This document shows, one piece after another, positions 44,517-56,095 of a stretch of DNA of 64,000 nucleotides (its first letter is position 1; every line of letters begins with the position of its first letter). A program made the position numbers and the translations under genes. Source of the DNA: Apodospora peruviana (taxonomy: Eukaryota; Ascomycota; Sordariomycetes; Sordariales; Lasiosphaeriaceae). The stretch is taken from the NCBI GenBank assembly GCA_033439685.1, contig JAUEDM010000004.1, positions 2,666,001 through 2,730,000 on the forward strand, written 5' to 3'. The notes under the pieces were generated by a model. That model worked only from the letters and a program-made list of their open reading frames with translations. It ran no database searches and was not told where the DNA came from.

Positions 44517-45230
44517 ATGTCCGCCAAAGACTCCTCCGCCTACGGGCAGGCGGCAGGCGACACCGACTTCCGCAAAAAGTACGACCTCGACGAGTATGCC
44601 GCCAAAGCCAAGGACCGCGAAGCAGCCGAGAAGGAGGAGCGCAAGGCGCGCTGGGAGGCCAAGATGGCCGGCAAGAAGTACTACAAGCCCATGGATGGGA
44701 GCGAGACCCTCACGACGGCGCGCAACGCAACCCAGGACTTCCGGAAGCTGGTCGGCACCACCACGCTCGTGCCCGCCGGCGCGGGCGTCGGCAAGCGCGG
44801 TCGCAGCGCCGGTTTCTACTGCGAAGCCTGCGACCTCACGTTTAAGGATAACCTGCAGTATCTGGAGCACACAAACAGCATGCAGCACATGCGCAACATT
44901 GGGCAGAGCGGCGAGGTACACAAGGCGACTGCTGAAGAAGTGCATGCGCGCATCGAGCTGCTCTGGGAGCGGTTGCAGGAGCAGAAGAGAGATCAGGTGA
45001 TTTCGCTGCAGGAGAGGCTGGCGGTGAGGAAAGAGGAGGACGAGAAGGAGAGGGAGGAGAAGAGGAGGAAGCGGAAGGAAGCGGAGGAGAAGAGGAAGCT
45101 GGCGAAGGAGGAGGCGGTTAAAGTCAAGACTGAGTATGGAGAGGACGTGAGGATCGAAGGGGAGCACGACGAGGATGATATGATGGCTGCGATGGGGTTT
45201 GCTGGGTTTGGGACTACGTCGAAGAAGTAG
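44517..45230 (+). CDS. snu23: U4/U6.U5 tri-snRNP zinc-finger protein Snu23 (ZMAT2)
   Basis: Intronless, 237 aa from MSAKDSSAYGQAAG; the frame is open further upstream to 44343 but the family starts here. Snu23 is a core component of the spliceosomal tri-snRNP and B complex in the nucleus, acting near the 5' splice site. Landmarks: TDFRKKYDLDEYAAKAKDRE at the N-terminus, YYKPMDGSETLT and RNATQDFRKLVG linker, and one matrin-type C2H2 zinc finger (FYCEACDLTFKDNLQYLEH, then NSMQHMRNIG). A long Glu/Lys/Arg helical tail follows. Interesting here because this window has an excess of GC-AG introns. Confidence 0.93.
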   Translation: MSAKDSSAYGQAAGDTDFRKKYDLDEYAAKAKDREAAEKEERKARWEAKMAGKKYYKPMDGSETLTTARNATQDFRKLVGTTTLVPAGAGVGKRGRSAGFYCEACDLTFKDNLQYLEHTNSMQHMRNIGQSGEVHKATAEEVHARIELLWERLQEQKRDQVISLQERLAVRKEEDEKEREEKRRKRKEAEEKRKLAKEEAVKVKTEYGEDVRIEGEHDEDDMMAAMGFAGFGTTSKK

Positions 45231-45987
45231 AATGAGAGGGAACTATGGGAACCATGGGAATTTGCTTGTTTTCTTTTTGCGAACTTCTCTCAGGGGTTGT
45301 ACGGCATAAGTGGTGACTGGGTACCAGCATGGAAATGGCGTTCAGGTTGACGTACACGTGTGTTTACGTGGAACATACTTGTATAGACTTTGCTGTCAGG
45401 ATACTAATAAACTTTTATTCCTTAACTTAGTATAACCCTATCACCCTATTTCCATAGTTAAACGGTTGCATTGCATTGTCGGTGCGGATCAGGCTGCCGA
45501 GACTCAACGAAAGTGGGCCGTTCCCGGAGCCCTTGATTCGGGAGATCCCCGCCTTTCTCCACAATGTTTTAGCTGCGATCGCATGTCTCCACTCTCCACT
45601 CTCCACTGTTCCCGGGCGCCATACGCTGTCACGCTCGTTGATGCCCCTCTTCCGCCAAAACAACCAACTTCTAGGTCCCCAAACACGACGCATTTGCGAC
45701 ACCAAGTTTGACCGCAAAACATTTTTCGTTGGAGGCCTTGTGCAATCACAAAGATTTATTCTTGGTCTATAAAGTTAATCCCCACCCGATCGAGCGTTAT
45801 TTCGCCGCGACCCGGCTCCGCGACCCCGATCTACGAAACGCAAGCTTCACGTCGCGGTCGTTATCCGCCCCAGTTACGACCGAACTTAACCTTGATCCTC
45901 CTGACCACGATATAAGCTTGTTGGGTTTCAGCTTCCTGACACCAAGAACAAGAAGGGAGACGTGGCAAGCCTAGAGCGAGGGAAACC
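45231..45987. other. Intergenic between snu23 and ubc7 genes
   Basis: No gene. The right half is the presumed ubc7 promoter and leader. Confidence 0.4.
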
Positions 45988-46615
45988 ATGGCCAGCTCTT
46001 CCACCAGTGCCGCCGCGGCTGCCGCGCTTCTTGGGCGACAACTGAAGCAGATGAAGACCGACAAAGACATTCCTGGAATATCCTGCGGCTTGGTCAACGA
46101 CAACAATATATTTGAGTGGGAAGTGATGCTCATGATTAGCGACGAGTGCAAATACTATGGTGGTGTGGTTCCCCCCCCCCAAAAAAAAAAAAAAAAGAAA
46201 ACCCCCCCCCCCAGGAATGGTGAAACTAACTTGCAATCTGTTTCCTGCAGGAGGAAACTTCCGTGCCTACCTGACCTTCCCGCCAGCATACCCGCTCATG
46301 CCGCCAAAGCTCACCTTCCAGTCACCGATTCCCTTTCACCCCAACATCTATCCTAGTGGCGAGCTGTGCATCAGTATCCTCCACCCACCCGAGGAGGACA
46401 AGTACGGCTACGAGGCGGCCAGCGAGCGGTGGAGCCCCGTACAGTCGCCCGAGACGATCTTGCTGAGCGTTATCAGCCTGTTTGAGGACCCCAATGACGA
46501 GAGCCCAGCCAATGTCGAAGCGGCGAGGTTGTTGCGTGAGGATAGGGAGGGCAAGGGCAAAGAGTTTAGGAAGCGGTGTCGCAAGTGTGTGAGGGAGAGT
46601 TTGGGGGAGGATTAA
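45988..46615 (+). CDS. ubc7: Ubiquitin-conjugating enzyme E2, UBC7/UBE2G type
   Basis: Two exons (45988-46162, 46251-46615), 179 aa. The UBC fold has the catalytic Cys at C98 in SGELCISILH, after HPNIYP. The acidic loop insertion (HPPEEDKYGYEAASERWSP) marks the UBC7/CDC34 class, and IPGISCGLVNDNNIFEWEV is typical of UBC7. UBC7 enzymes build K48 ubiquitin chains with ER-membrane E3 ligases in ER-associated degradation. The 88-nt intron (46163-46250) contains C10-A16 and C11 runs, yet keeps GT and a good TTTCCTGCAG acceptor. N-terminal MASSSTSAAAAAAL is an Ala/Ser extension. Convergent with ALG1. Confidence 0.94.
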
Positions 46616-46820
46616 GAGGTCGTGATTGTTTGACAGGATGGAGAAATGCTCAAGACTGTCGTGGATATCTGGATAGGGCACCCAGATGTATTTCTCACAA
46701 CCATGGGGACCAGTAAGTGACATTCAGGCTCCTGAGTAAGGAATCCAATGAGGATACACTGGGAGCAATGTATCTAATTATGTACCACCACAACACATGC
46801 CCAATTTAGTCTCCCGAGAC

Positions 46821-48274
46821 CTATGTCCTCTTTTCAGTAGTCAACCCCAGCGCAGTCCCAACCGTTGCGTCCCACATCTCATCCCAACGGAGACCACCTT
46901 CTCTCACAGCCCCCCTTCTCAGCGCCACAAGTTCCGCCGCACCACGAGCACTCAGCAGCCGTGCAATAATCCCCGCCAACTCCCCAGCCGTCTCGAATCC
47001 GTGCCCGTTCTCCCCTTCCTTCACCAGCTCCCCAAAGCTTTCGTAGCCGGAATACGCAGCCACCGGAAGCCCGGCGCCAAACATGTCGACAACCTTCATG
47101 GGCAGGTCGACGCCGGAACTGCTCATGTGCAAGCATATCCCCAGATCCGCGCATGCGAGCAGTTTCGCGTAGTCAGGGAACGGCAGAAATGCCGTGTCGA
47201 TCCGGACATTGGGCAGCCTGCCGGCCGCGGTGAGGTCGGCAATTTTTCGCAGGTACATCTCCTTCTGCGGGCCTTTGCCCGTGATAATGGCCAGCACGGG
47301 GACTACTATTTCTCCCGTAGCAGCAGCAGCATACTTTATTAGCGCGTCGAGGAGGATCGAAAAGTCTTCGTCGGGGGTCCAGCTCGTGCTGCTGACGAGC
47401 AGGCGCATGGTGCCCTCCATGATCTGGGGAACGAGCTGCCTCTGGGAGGCTGGGAGGACCCTGTTCAGGACTTGTTCCCTTTCGGATTTTGAGAAAATGG
47501 GCTGGAAGATGGCGGCTGGACGGTCGTGGACGTCGATCATGGGGTTGGTGATTTTGTACGGCGGGGCGCGGAGCTGGCGCGCCATTGCCTTTGTCACGGT
47601 GAGGTGGAAGTGCCCGAGGCGGCCGAAGTAGCACTCGTAAAATTTCGAGAGGTAGACGAGAGGGTGGCGTGGGCCCCTGGTGCCAGCCAGGATGGTCCAT
47701 CCGTAGTTATGCCAGTCGATCATCAGCTTGCTGTTGCGGAGGTGGCAGACTAGGCTAGCCACGGCGAGGGTTGGGATCGAGGGCGGGTTCTGAACGAGGA
47801 TCCATTGGGCTGGTGGGAGGCTGTAGGCGAGGAGGGAGAAGAGGTGGTAGATCTGGTAGAGGACTTTAAATGGTGCGAATAGGATGAAGGGAATAGATTG
47901 AGGGCGTTGAGGAGGGGTGGGTAGTGGTGTGATGGTGATGTTGGTGTTGTTGATCAAGCCTGGGTGAGGGGGGCTTTCTGTGTTGTTTATCAGTATATGT
48001 TCTTATAGCCGTGAGCGTGGCATGTCATACCAAGATATCCTATTAAATTGACCTTCCCGCCGTGTTTGGCAATGCTCAGAGCATGGTATGTCATGCGTGG
48101 ACTCCGGCCTATGTCACCGAGGACAAGGACGTCTACTGAGACCACGGCTCCTGGTGACCCTGCTGCAGGTCCAGCATACTTGGAGGGGCCGAGTAATAAG
48201 AAGCAAAGGCATGTTAAAAGAATAAGAACGAAAACACTGAATAAAAGGGAATATATCAATACTGGTACACCCAT
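46821..48274 (-). CDS. alg1: Chitobiosyldiphosphodolichol beta-1,4-mannosyltransferase (ALG1)
   Basis: Two exons (48274-48031, 47977-46821), 466 aa. ALG1 adds the first mannose to GlcNAc2-PP-dolichol on the cytosolic face of the ER in N-glycan assembly. The N-terminal membrane anchor is the Leu-rich helix after MGVPVLIYSL. Then come VLVLGDIGRSPRMTYHALS, GGKVNLIGYLE (across the GT-AG intron), WHNYGWTIL and the GT33/GT-B C-terminal block LHMSSSGVDLPMKVVDMFG, which carries the nucleotide-sugar contacts. Length and motif order match fungal ALG1. The neighbouring ubc7 and zinc transporter genes also serve the secretory pathway, but there is no evidence of co-regulation. Confidence 0.94.
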
Positions 48275-49430
48275 CCTGGGCTACTGTGAGCTTCCGGTTG
48301 AAGACGATGGCGGGGCGCTAGACACGAACGATGTCGACTTTCCAGGTTCTGGACAGCTGTCATTTGCAAATGCGGATGACAAGATATCATGCCCTGAAAC
48401 AGCACAGCTCCACCACCATATAGGGCAATGTGATACTCTGATGTTACTTGTGCGATATTCGTCAGCCTTGTACGTGTAATATTTGTGTAAGGTTAGTCCG
48501 GATGTCGCAGCACCCGTCAGCCTTGCTGGAAACCGGACGATAAGAGGACCTTGATGGTTGGTAGTCCTGATTGAGGCTGTTAGCGAGTCTAACAGATTGG
48601 CGCCCCAAATTAACACAGATTATCGCGCCCAGGCCGTGCACTTCGGCGCATGCAGATGACAATGACGGCACAGGGGTTGAAAGGATGGGACCGGTCGGCA
48701 ACCAATCAGCAGTTTGGATTATCGACACGGGCTTGAACCGTCCCCACACCCGCTGCAAGGTTGCTTCAGGGGGAGGAGCGAAAAGGGAAGGCGGCGTCTG
48801 CTGAGAAAGAGGGTCAAGAGAGGGACAGAACGACAACAACAACCACTGGCAGTCCCCAGATTCCACCTTTCGGCGCCGGTGCGTGCTGTCCACTGGTCCA
48901 GTCTAACAGCTTCAACCTTGACAATTGACACAACTACCGCCGATTGATTCCACCCGGTCCAGCTGTGAGACCGACTGTCGCGCTTGCCAATACCGGCTAC
49001 TGGCAGCGTCCACCGCCGCATGTCTCACCAGACAAACAAGATTGTCGCGATTTAAGTGCAAAGTCAACGACACATGTACATACACCAACGTTACCTATTT
49101 ATCGTTAGAATTCCGTGTGTGCACCGGGCCCCCCGCTGATCTCCCTGTCCTGAGGATACCTGCTGATGGCGGTACTGTTATCAACACAGGTTCTTTTCCC
49201 TGGTCAAGGAAGCCGGTCTTTCAGTCGCGACATCGAAAGCTCAAGCCCGTACGACCCCTCATTGGCATATCGATTAGCTCCTCTCTGACCAGCGAGAGAC
49301 GACATCCGGAGCAGTGAAGCTCCTGCAATCCGGCTACACTCGAGAACCTTCGTTTATCCGTACGAATCGATCTTCTTGAGCCCACCTCCGACCGATCTCG
49401 GCCGGCTATCACGTAAGGAGAAGTTTCACA
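48275..49430. other. Divergent intergenic region, ALG1 and zinc transporter
   Basis: 1.15 kb with no supported gene; presumed promoters of both neighbours. Short open frames overlap on both strands without protein-like composition. Confidence 0.4.
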
Positions 49431-51149
49431 ATGGCCTCCTCTTACGCTTTACCGGCGTCGGCCTTCCCGCAACACTACCATCACAACTCTTCCGACCACA
49501 TTCACGCGCATACTCACTCACGTTCGAACTCCTCGCACTCGCCGCCGTCCCTCGGCTCTCTCAGTCCGTCACGGAACCGGAGGGATTCCAGGCCGAGCGG
49601 AGGCCATTCGCGCATGCGGAGCCAGCCTCTCGACCAGCAAAACTACTCACATTACCAATCGAACTCGTCGATACCGGCGCAAAGTCGCCAGAGTCTTCCC
49701 CCTCCTCTGGCGCCTAGCAGTCACTGGAGGACAGAGTCAACCCCAGGCGGGAAACCTTTGATGACTCCGACGGAGACATTGTTTGATACGACTCACAAAT
49801 ACAATCCCCCAGCTTCCTCAGAGAAGCATGCTCATTCACATTCCCACGGCCACGACAACGACCACGACCACGGCCATCATGATCATCATGATCACCACGA
49901 TCATGGCGAGAGTCACTCCGTGGAGCGATCGAAATTTACCAGTCTTTTACTGCCATATACGTCGAAATCGCCATTACTTCATGCAATCATGACAGAAAAG
50001 GACTCTCGTCGGATATTCTACTTTATGCTGTTTGTTATCCCGGCGATTTGTGTGATTTTGAGAGGCAGTTGACTAACAACTCTTTCTTCTCGCAGGCTAA
50101 ACCTCTCCTTTATGACGGTCCAGGCATTTTACGGATATGTCACTGACTCCCTTGGGCTCCTCAGCGATAGCATACACATGTTTTTCGACTGCGTCGCGTT
50201 AGGGGTCGGTCTGTTTGCGGCCGTCGCGAGCAAATGGCCCCCTAGCCAGCGATTCCCGTACGGATTTGGGAAAATCGAAACGCTGAGCGGTTTTGGGAAC
50301 GGCGTGTTCTTGATACTCATCAGCGTCGAGATTATGTCAGAGGCGATCGAGAGGATCGTCGATGGTAGAGAGACAAAGAGACTCGGAGAGCTGTTCATTG
50401 TCAGCACACTTGGGCTGCTGGTAAATCTGGTAGGGATGATGGCGTTTGGTCATCATCACCACGGCCATGATCATGGACATGGACACTCGCATGGGGGAGG
50501 AGGCTGTGGTGGTCATGCTCACGACCATTCCCATGGCCACGATCACGCCCACAGCCATGATCACCATGGTCATGACGAGAAGAGTGGACATTCTCACAGT
50601 TCCCATTCCCACGCCCATTCTCACGACAACGAAAACATGCATGGTATCTACCTGCACGTCCTGGCCGATACCTTGGGCAGCGCAGCCGTCATTGTCTCCA
50701 CGATCCTCACCCACTTCTGGCGATGGGCCGGCTGGGATCCCCTCGCCTCGTTCCTAATTGCGGTATTGATCTTATTATCGGCCTTGCCGCTTGTCAGGTC
50801 TTCTGCCAAGCGCCTGCTGCTCACCATCCCGGCGGAGATTGAGTATAACTTGCGCGATACCTTGTCGGGTATATCGGCCCTACGAGGCGTGGCGGGGTAC
50901 TCGGTGCCCAAGTTTTGGATCGACGACAGGAATTCGGGAGAGGCGAATAACCTATTGGGCGTGATGCATGTCGTCGCGGTCAGGGGCGCAGATATGGACG
51001 ACGTGCGAGACCGCGTGAGGAATTATTTGCTGGAGCATCATATCGATATCACCTTGCAGGTGGAACGAGACGGCGAGACGGGTTGTTGGTGTGGCGTGGG
51101 AAGGAGTCCCTTGTCGCAGCAGTCGAAGGGGAGTCCAAATATGTTTTAA
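49431..51149 (+). CDS. CDF zinc transporter, ZnT7/Msc2 type
   Basis: Two exons (49431-50029, 50096-51149), 550 aa. A cytosolic N-terminus of about 180 residues is Ser- and His-rich, ending in an HDHGHHDHHDHHDHG run. Then come six predicted helices with the metal-site motifs SDSIHMFFD (helix 2, HxxxD) and HVLADTLGS (helix 5, HxxxD). A second very His-rich loop (HHHHGHDHGHGHSHGGGG and beyond) separates helices 4 and 5. The C-terminal domain (KRLLLTIPAEIEYNLRDTL) is the CDF cytosolic domain. Cation diffusion facilitators of this type move zinc into the ER/Golgi lumen by proton exchange. The GT-AG intron has an uncommon GTTTGT donor. Localisation is inferred from the family. Confidence 0.92.
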
Positions 51150-52815
51150 TAGCAGTGGATATGGGTTGATTGTACTGCGCTGCCTTTGGTATATCCTGTT
51201 CTTTGGTGGATATTTGGCCGAACGTACTGAGTGGCTTTCCCTGAGCGCATGGTACTACGCACATCAGAAGGGAGAATTGTTTTATATACGCGAATGCCAT
51301 TCGTTTCTATACTTGTAAATTTGACTGGTTGAATGAACGCGTTGGAATGCCACATGCAACATGAACAAGAGCGAGCGCATACGGATATCTCGAATGTTTG
51401 CCCATTGTAAAGAAAGACAAACCCATTCAATCTCGATAAACTAATCGGCAGTGAACTAGCCTTCCCTTGAATTATTTATTAGCAGCCGTGTAGAACTTTG
51501 CGGCGGCCCTTCGACTCATTCCTACCTTAGTGTCACGTCCTGCCATCATCCTCTCCTCACACCCCTGGCTGCCCCTGAAAGCCAATTGCCGCTTTGTTCC
51601 GTTGGCCCTAAGCCCTCGTTCACATGCAAATGCTTAGGCGATGCAAGACAAAGTCTTGGCAGGCAAGCTCTGTACGGGACCAGGCGAGCTTCCTTCCACC
51701 CAATTGTTTCCCTTGCGGCTCAGCTGATATCTCGAGGTCGTGGTCAATTGATATCTCCTGATGCGGCTGTGTATCCGTCCGTCCGATGTGCGGCTTGCAA
51801 CGGTTGTCTTTTCATGCAATCCCGTCATCGCATCAAACGGGCACCCAGAACAGCCCCTCCATGATGCCGAGGGAACCCCACGCCCATCTCCCGCTCGGTC
51901 ACCTCAGGTCCTTGCTGGTTCTCGACCGCCAGCCCGTCTGTCCGGAAAGGGATCTGTCGCAAAGACATTTTGCCAGATATCTTACCTGTGAAGTAGCTGG
52001 TTGGATGGGTGACCTGTACTGTACGGTACTGTATCAATGTGCAAGCCGAATGACCGAGGGTCGTCCGAACGCGCAGGGCATGCCGGGCCGGATATTGACA
52101 GAGAGACCTAGGCCAGGAGACTTTCACGTCTGTTTGCGCCAATTCATCTAGATAATGCGTTCAGGATCCAACAAGACCACAACTTTGACAGAACAACGAT
52201 CAATCCCCAATGGACTTTAATACAAACATCGAGATCTATCCGTGATCCCTCTTTGAATTTGTGCTGTTGCGCTGTATTAGACGGCGTTGTGGAGCCCCGC
52301 AACGGTGTCGCATCCATCAGAGCTCCTTTTTGCCGAGGTAGCGGTGACGTCCGTGGCTTGAACCCTTTGGGGGCAGCATTGCTCGAAGGTGGCTTCTCTC
52401 GGCTTTCGTCAAACAACCAGATCAAAACATTTTCCTTCCAGAGATTGGGCTTTTCTTCTTGGTTGCTTCTCTGCTCATCGCAATTCAAAAGCCAACCCTT
52501 CAAGCCGAGGAGACGGACCAATTGAGCCGGGGTAATTAAACGAGCTGCGCGCGCAATCCACTGTACTGAGGCCGCCCGGGTTGATTGACGAAAGCTCGCT
52601 CGGTGAAGCTCTCGTCTTACGTACGCTACGACCACAGACTACTACGACGACGAAAACACCGAAAGCCTAAACCGCTGCGTCGTTCTGCCTCGCGTCCTGG
52701 AGCTCCGATCTACTGATCTAGCGCAAGTCAGAGCAACGGTTCGTTCGTTTCTGATCCCTGGGGCAATAATCGCGCTCTCCCCCCCTCTCTCTACGCACAC
52801 AAACACCTCACAAAA
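51150..52815. other. Long intergenic region
   Basis: No gene supported over 1.67 kb. The last part before 52816 is pyrimidine-rich leader of the carnitine carrier. A long 5' UTR or an unrecognised non-coding RNA cannot be excluded. Confidence 0.4.
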
Positions 52816-53942
52816 ATGTCGACCTCCTCTTCGTCAGAATCGGCAGGCGCCACGGTCAACCGCAAAGTCCACGATGCCCTACCCGGAGCCGTCGCCGACA
52901 AGATCCCCCACATCCCCGAGAGCAAGGAAGAACTCAAGGCCGAGATAAAAGCCGAGGCCAAGGCAGCGGCATCGACGAGCTTCGCGCAGCTCCGCTCTTT
53001 TGTGGCAGGCGGTTTCGGCGGTGTTTGCGCCGTCGTCGTCGGCCACCCGTTCGATCTGGTCAAGGTCCGGCTCCAGACCGCCGAAAAGGGCGTCTACTCG
53101 AGCGCGCTCGACGTGGTGAGGAAAAGTGTCGCCAAGGATGGCCTGCGGAGGGGTCTGTATGCCGGCGTGAGCGCGCCGCTCGTGGGTGTCACGCCCATGT
53201 GTATGTTTCCCCCCATCCGACCGTCGATAAGAGTAAACGGGCTTGTGAAACTGACTGAGAAAAAATAGTTGCCGTCTCCTTTTGGGGCTACGATCTCGGC
53301 AAGACTATCGTGCGCAGCACCACCGGCGCCGCCCCCGACAGCAACCTCTCGATCGGCCAGATCGCCGGCGCCGGTTTTTTCTCGGCGATTCCAATGACCG
53401 CCATCACGGCCCCCTTCGAGCGCGTGAAAGTCATCCTGCAGGTGCAGGGTCAGAAGACGCTCGCGCCAGGCGAGAAGCCAAAGTACAGCGGCGGCACCGA
53501 CGTCGTGCGTCAGCTGTACAAGGAGGGCGGTATTCGGTCTGTGTTCCGCGGGTCGGCGGCGACGCTCGCCCGCGACGGACCCGGGTCGGCCGCCTATTTT
53601 GCTGCCTACGAGTACATCAAGCGCAAGCTGACGCCCAAGGACCCGATCACCGGAGAAGCAAGTGGCAAGCTTAGTCTTACAGCCATCACGTGTGCAGGTG
53701 CGGCTGCGGGCGTGGCCATGTGGATTCCTGTGTTTCCCATCGATACGGTCAAGAGCCGGCTCCAAACGGCCGAGGGCAATGTGACCATTGGCGGTGTTGT
53801 CAAGGGATTGTACAGCAAGGGCGGCTACAAGGCATTCTTCCCTGGGTTTGGGCCGGCGCTGGCGAGAGCGGTGCCTGCTAACGCGGCGACGTTTTTGGGT
53901 GTCGAGTTGGCGCACCAGGCTATGAACAAGGTCTTTAACTAG
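52816..53942 (+). CDS. Mitochondrial carnitine/acylcarnitine carrier
   Basis: Two exons (52816-53200, 53269-53942), 352 aa. A Ser/Ala/Lys/Glu-rich N-terminus of about 55 residues precedes three mitochondrial-carrier repeats with signatures HPFDLVKVRLQT, APFERVKVILQVQG and FPIDTVKSRLQT (PxD/ExxK/R). The set HPFDLVK / APFERVK plus Arg in the second repeat is typical of the carnitine/acylcarnitine carrier, which exchanges acylcarnitine for carnitine over the inner membrane to feed beta-oxidation and acetyl transfer (AcuH in Aspergillus, Crc1 in yeast). The intron falls after TPM, giving TPMFAVSFWGYD. Glucose-repressed, acetate/fatty-acid-induced expression is usual for the family and not visible here. 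Confidence 0.92.
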
Positions 53943-55365
53943 ACTTGTTGTTGTGGTAAGAAGGAAAAAGAAATTTGATTGAGTATCTACTCTCTGTGAT
54001 AGAGGGATCTCTTGGAGCATTGGGAGTCAGTCTGCCCGGGATTTTTCTTGCGTCTTTTTTTTTAGAACTTGCCCCTCTTTTCATTGCATTGATGGACAAA
54101 GCCTGGGATATAATTTTTTCTTTCAACATTTATTGTATCTATGTTACTCGGAATAAAGTACAAGCAGAAACGGCAGGCGAACGAACGAGCGTGCGTGTTC
54201 GCTTATTGCCTACTTTACATAGACTATTTGCTCAAGCTTGAATCACTTTGGACCAGACATCATATAGCTTTGTGGATGGACTTGCGTGCTACCTTTTTAT
54301 ACCATATGGTCTGTATTTTATGTTTTGTGAGGGTCTGCATCGAATGTGATTTCTTCTGGATTCGGGGGTCCCTCCTGAATATATATGCCTCTTTCGCCTG
54401 AAACCGGGATTCTGAACAGTGTTGGGTCAAATCTCGAAGCTTGCGATGTGTTTTCCCGCGCCTGTGCTTCAGTTTGCCTTGCGTGCCATTCCTTGAATTG
54501 AAGATTTCCGAGAATGACCAGTGGCTGAGGTAAACCCTCTCCGACCTCCGATATGGATGTCTTTCTTTCTTTTTTTAAAAAAATAAAAATAAAAAAATCT
54601 TTTCGATTACGGGGCAATTTTTCTGGAACGAAGAGGCATAGTGACAAACAAATCCGTATTCTTGAAGTGTGGTTGTTGAAGCTGCTAATTACCCCTTTCC
54701 ATGCCAATTGTTTACTGACTGCTACCAGACTGTCCTATACCTGGTGCCAGACTGCTTATTTTATGCAGGTATCGGAAGATTGGATATTACGATGTCACTA
54801 TGATTAGCTTTCAACGGTACACCTGAGGGCGCTCTCTCGTTTGGAGTGGTCACTATGCCAAATTGTGTGAACCTGTGTTGTGTTTATTGCTCCCGTAACC
54901 ATTGTAAAGACGGCTATGTGTAGGTTCTGTGCGGCAGAAGAACATTACGAGTCATCGAGCTGAGTGGAAGGGATGTCACCATCAACCATCTTCCAGGAGG
55001 GGTGGCCAAGGGGTTTTGGGTACTGAAGCAGGATACAGCGCATATCAACCTAACTGCCTTAGATACCTAGGTAGCTGGTCAAGTAGAGCTCTTGATCTGT
55101 TGTGCGTTAGTCACTCACTGTCTGTCTAACTTGCCTACCAAACAGGTGTCTACATCACGTAAAAAGGATAAACCCCTCCCCCCCCCCATCCTCCAAACAA
55201 AAAAAAAAAAAGAGACAGCATATTCGACTTTCTGCAGTAATCTTTGCCTGCCATGCAACTTGAAGTGACTCTCCAGGCTTCCCCACACTTTCTTGAATGC
55301 CTCTGGTGTCAGAAAGTCATCATGGGGTGCGAAACACAACCTGTTGGCCCAGCAAAAGGAAAGGT
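53943..55365. other. Intergenic with homopolymer tracts
   Basis: 3' flank of the carnitine carrier and spacer up to the tRNA. Contains T/A tracts at about 54572-54600 and C/A tracts at about 55178-55212. No gene seen. Confidence 0.45.
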
Positions 55366-55471
55366 TGGGACCTGTGAGGCTCGAACTCACGACCTCCTGA
55401 TTACCCTGGTGTTTAACTAGATCATACCTACGGTATGAGACAGATGCGCTGACCAACTGCGCCAAGGTCCC
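55366..55471 (-). tRNA. tRNA-Met(CAT), elongator, with intron
   Basis: Reads on the minus strand from GGGACCT (55471) to AGGTCCC plus discriminator A (55366), a perfect 7-bp acceptor stem. D-arm GCGC/GCGC, anticodon loop CTCATAA once spliced, T-arm GTGAG-TTCGAGC-CTCAC. A 32-nt intron (55433-55402) sits at the canonical place one base 3' of the anticodon. A-box (TGGCGCAGTTGG) and B-box (GTTCGAGCC) are intact. Anticodon CAT with this body is elongator methionine rather than the initiator, whose body starts differently, or Ile (CAT). Confidence 0.88.
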
Positions 55472-56095
55472 TGTCTGTCTGTGTTGTTATTTTTGAGGCT
55501 GGAAAATAGCTCTCTCTGTGTGTGTGTGGTGGAGGTTAAAGGCAGTGAAAAAGGGGCCGCCGCCAAGACAGCCCCACAGCTTATGATTGTACGTACCTCA
55601 CCGGCCAGTAGAGTCCTGTGAATGCAGCTAAACCATTAGGTGGTGCTTCCTTGTTCGATGGGGTGGGTATATTCGGCGTTTGGAGATGGCATGTTGCAGA
55701 TGTATGAATGTTTGTGTGGCTGTGGACAAGGGCTGTTTGGCCAGGAAGTACCAGTACACACATAACCCTTTTCAGGGTTAGGAGAATGAATGGATCAGAC
55801 CACAGCAGGATACTGTAGGCACAGGGGATCTTTGCAATAGGTAGGGGCCGGTCTAACTTTGGCATTTTATTACGCTTCAGATACTGTTTGTAATCAGTAT
55901 CTTTTCAATGTCAAGGATCTAAGGTACTTTCTGTAACTGATCTAACCAAAAACACCCAACCATGCATGCTGTGGTATACTGTATGCCTCCCCGTACAAAA
56001 ACTATACAGATATTAATACAACCAGCACTTGAGTGTTCCGGACCAAGTCGAGAAAACATTACCAGTTCCTTAAGAATTCCCATCCCCGTTCACCG
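55472..56095. other. Intergenic between tRNA and TFIIIC gene
   Basis: A short TG repeat at about 55517-55528 and otherwise nothing recognised. Confidence 0.4.

Noticed and set aside
44505..45167. Leu-rich minus-strand frame of 220 residues
   Set aside because: Antisense of the Lys/Glu helix of Snu23, which is strongly conserved on the plus strand.
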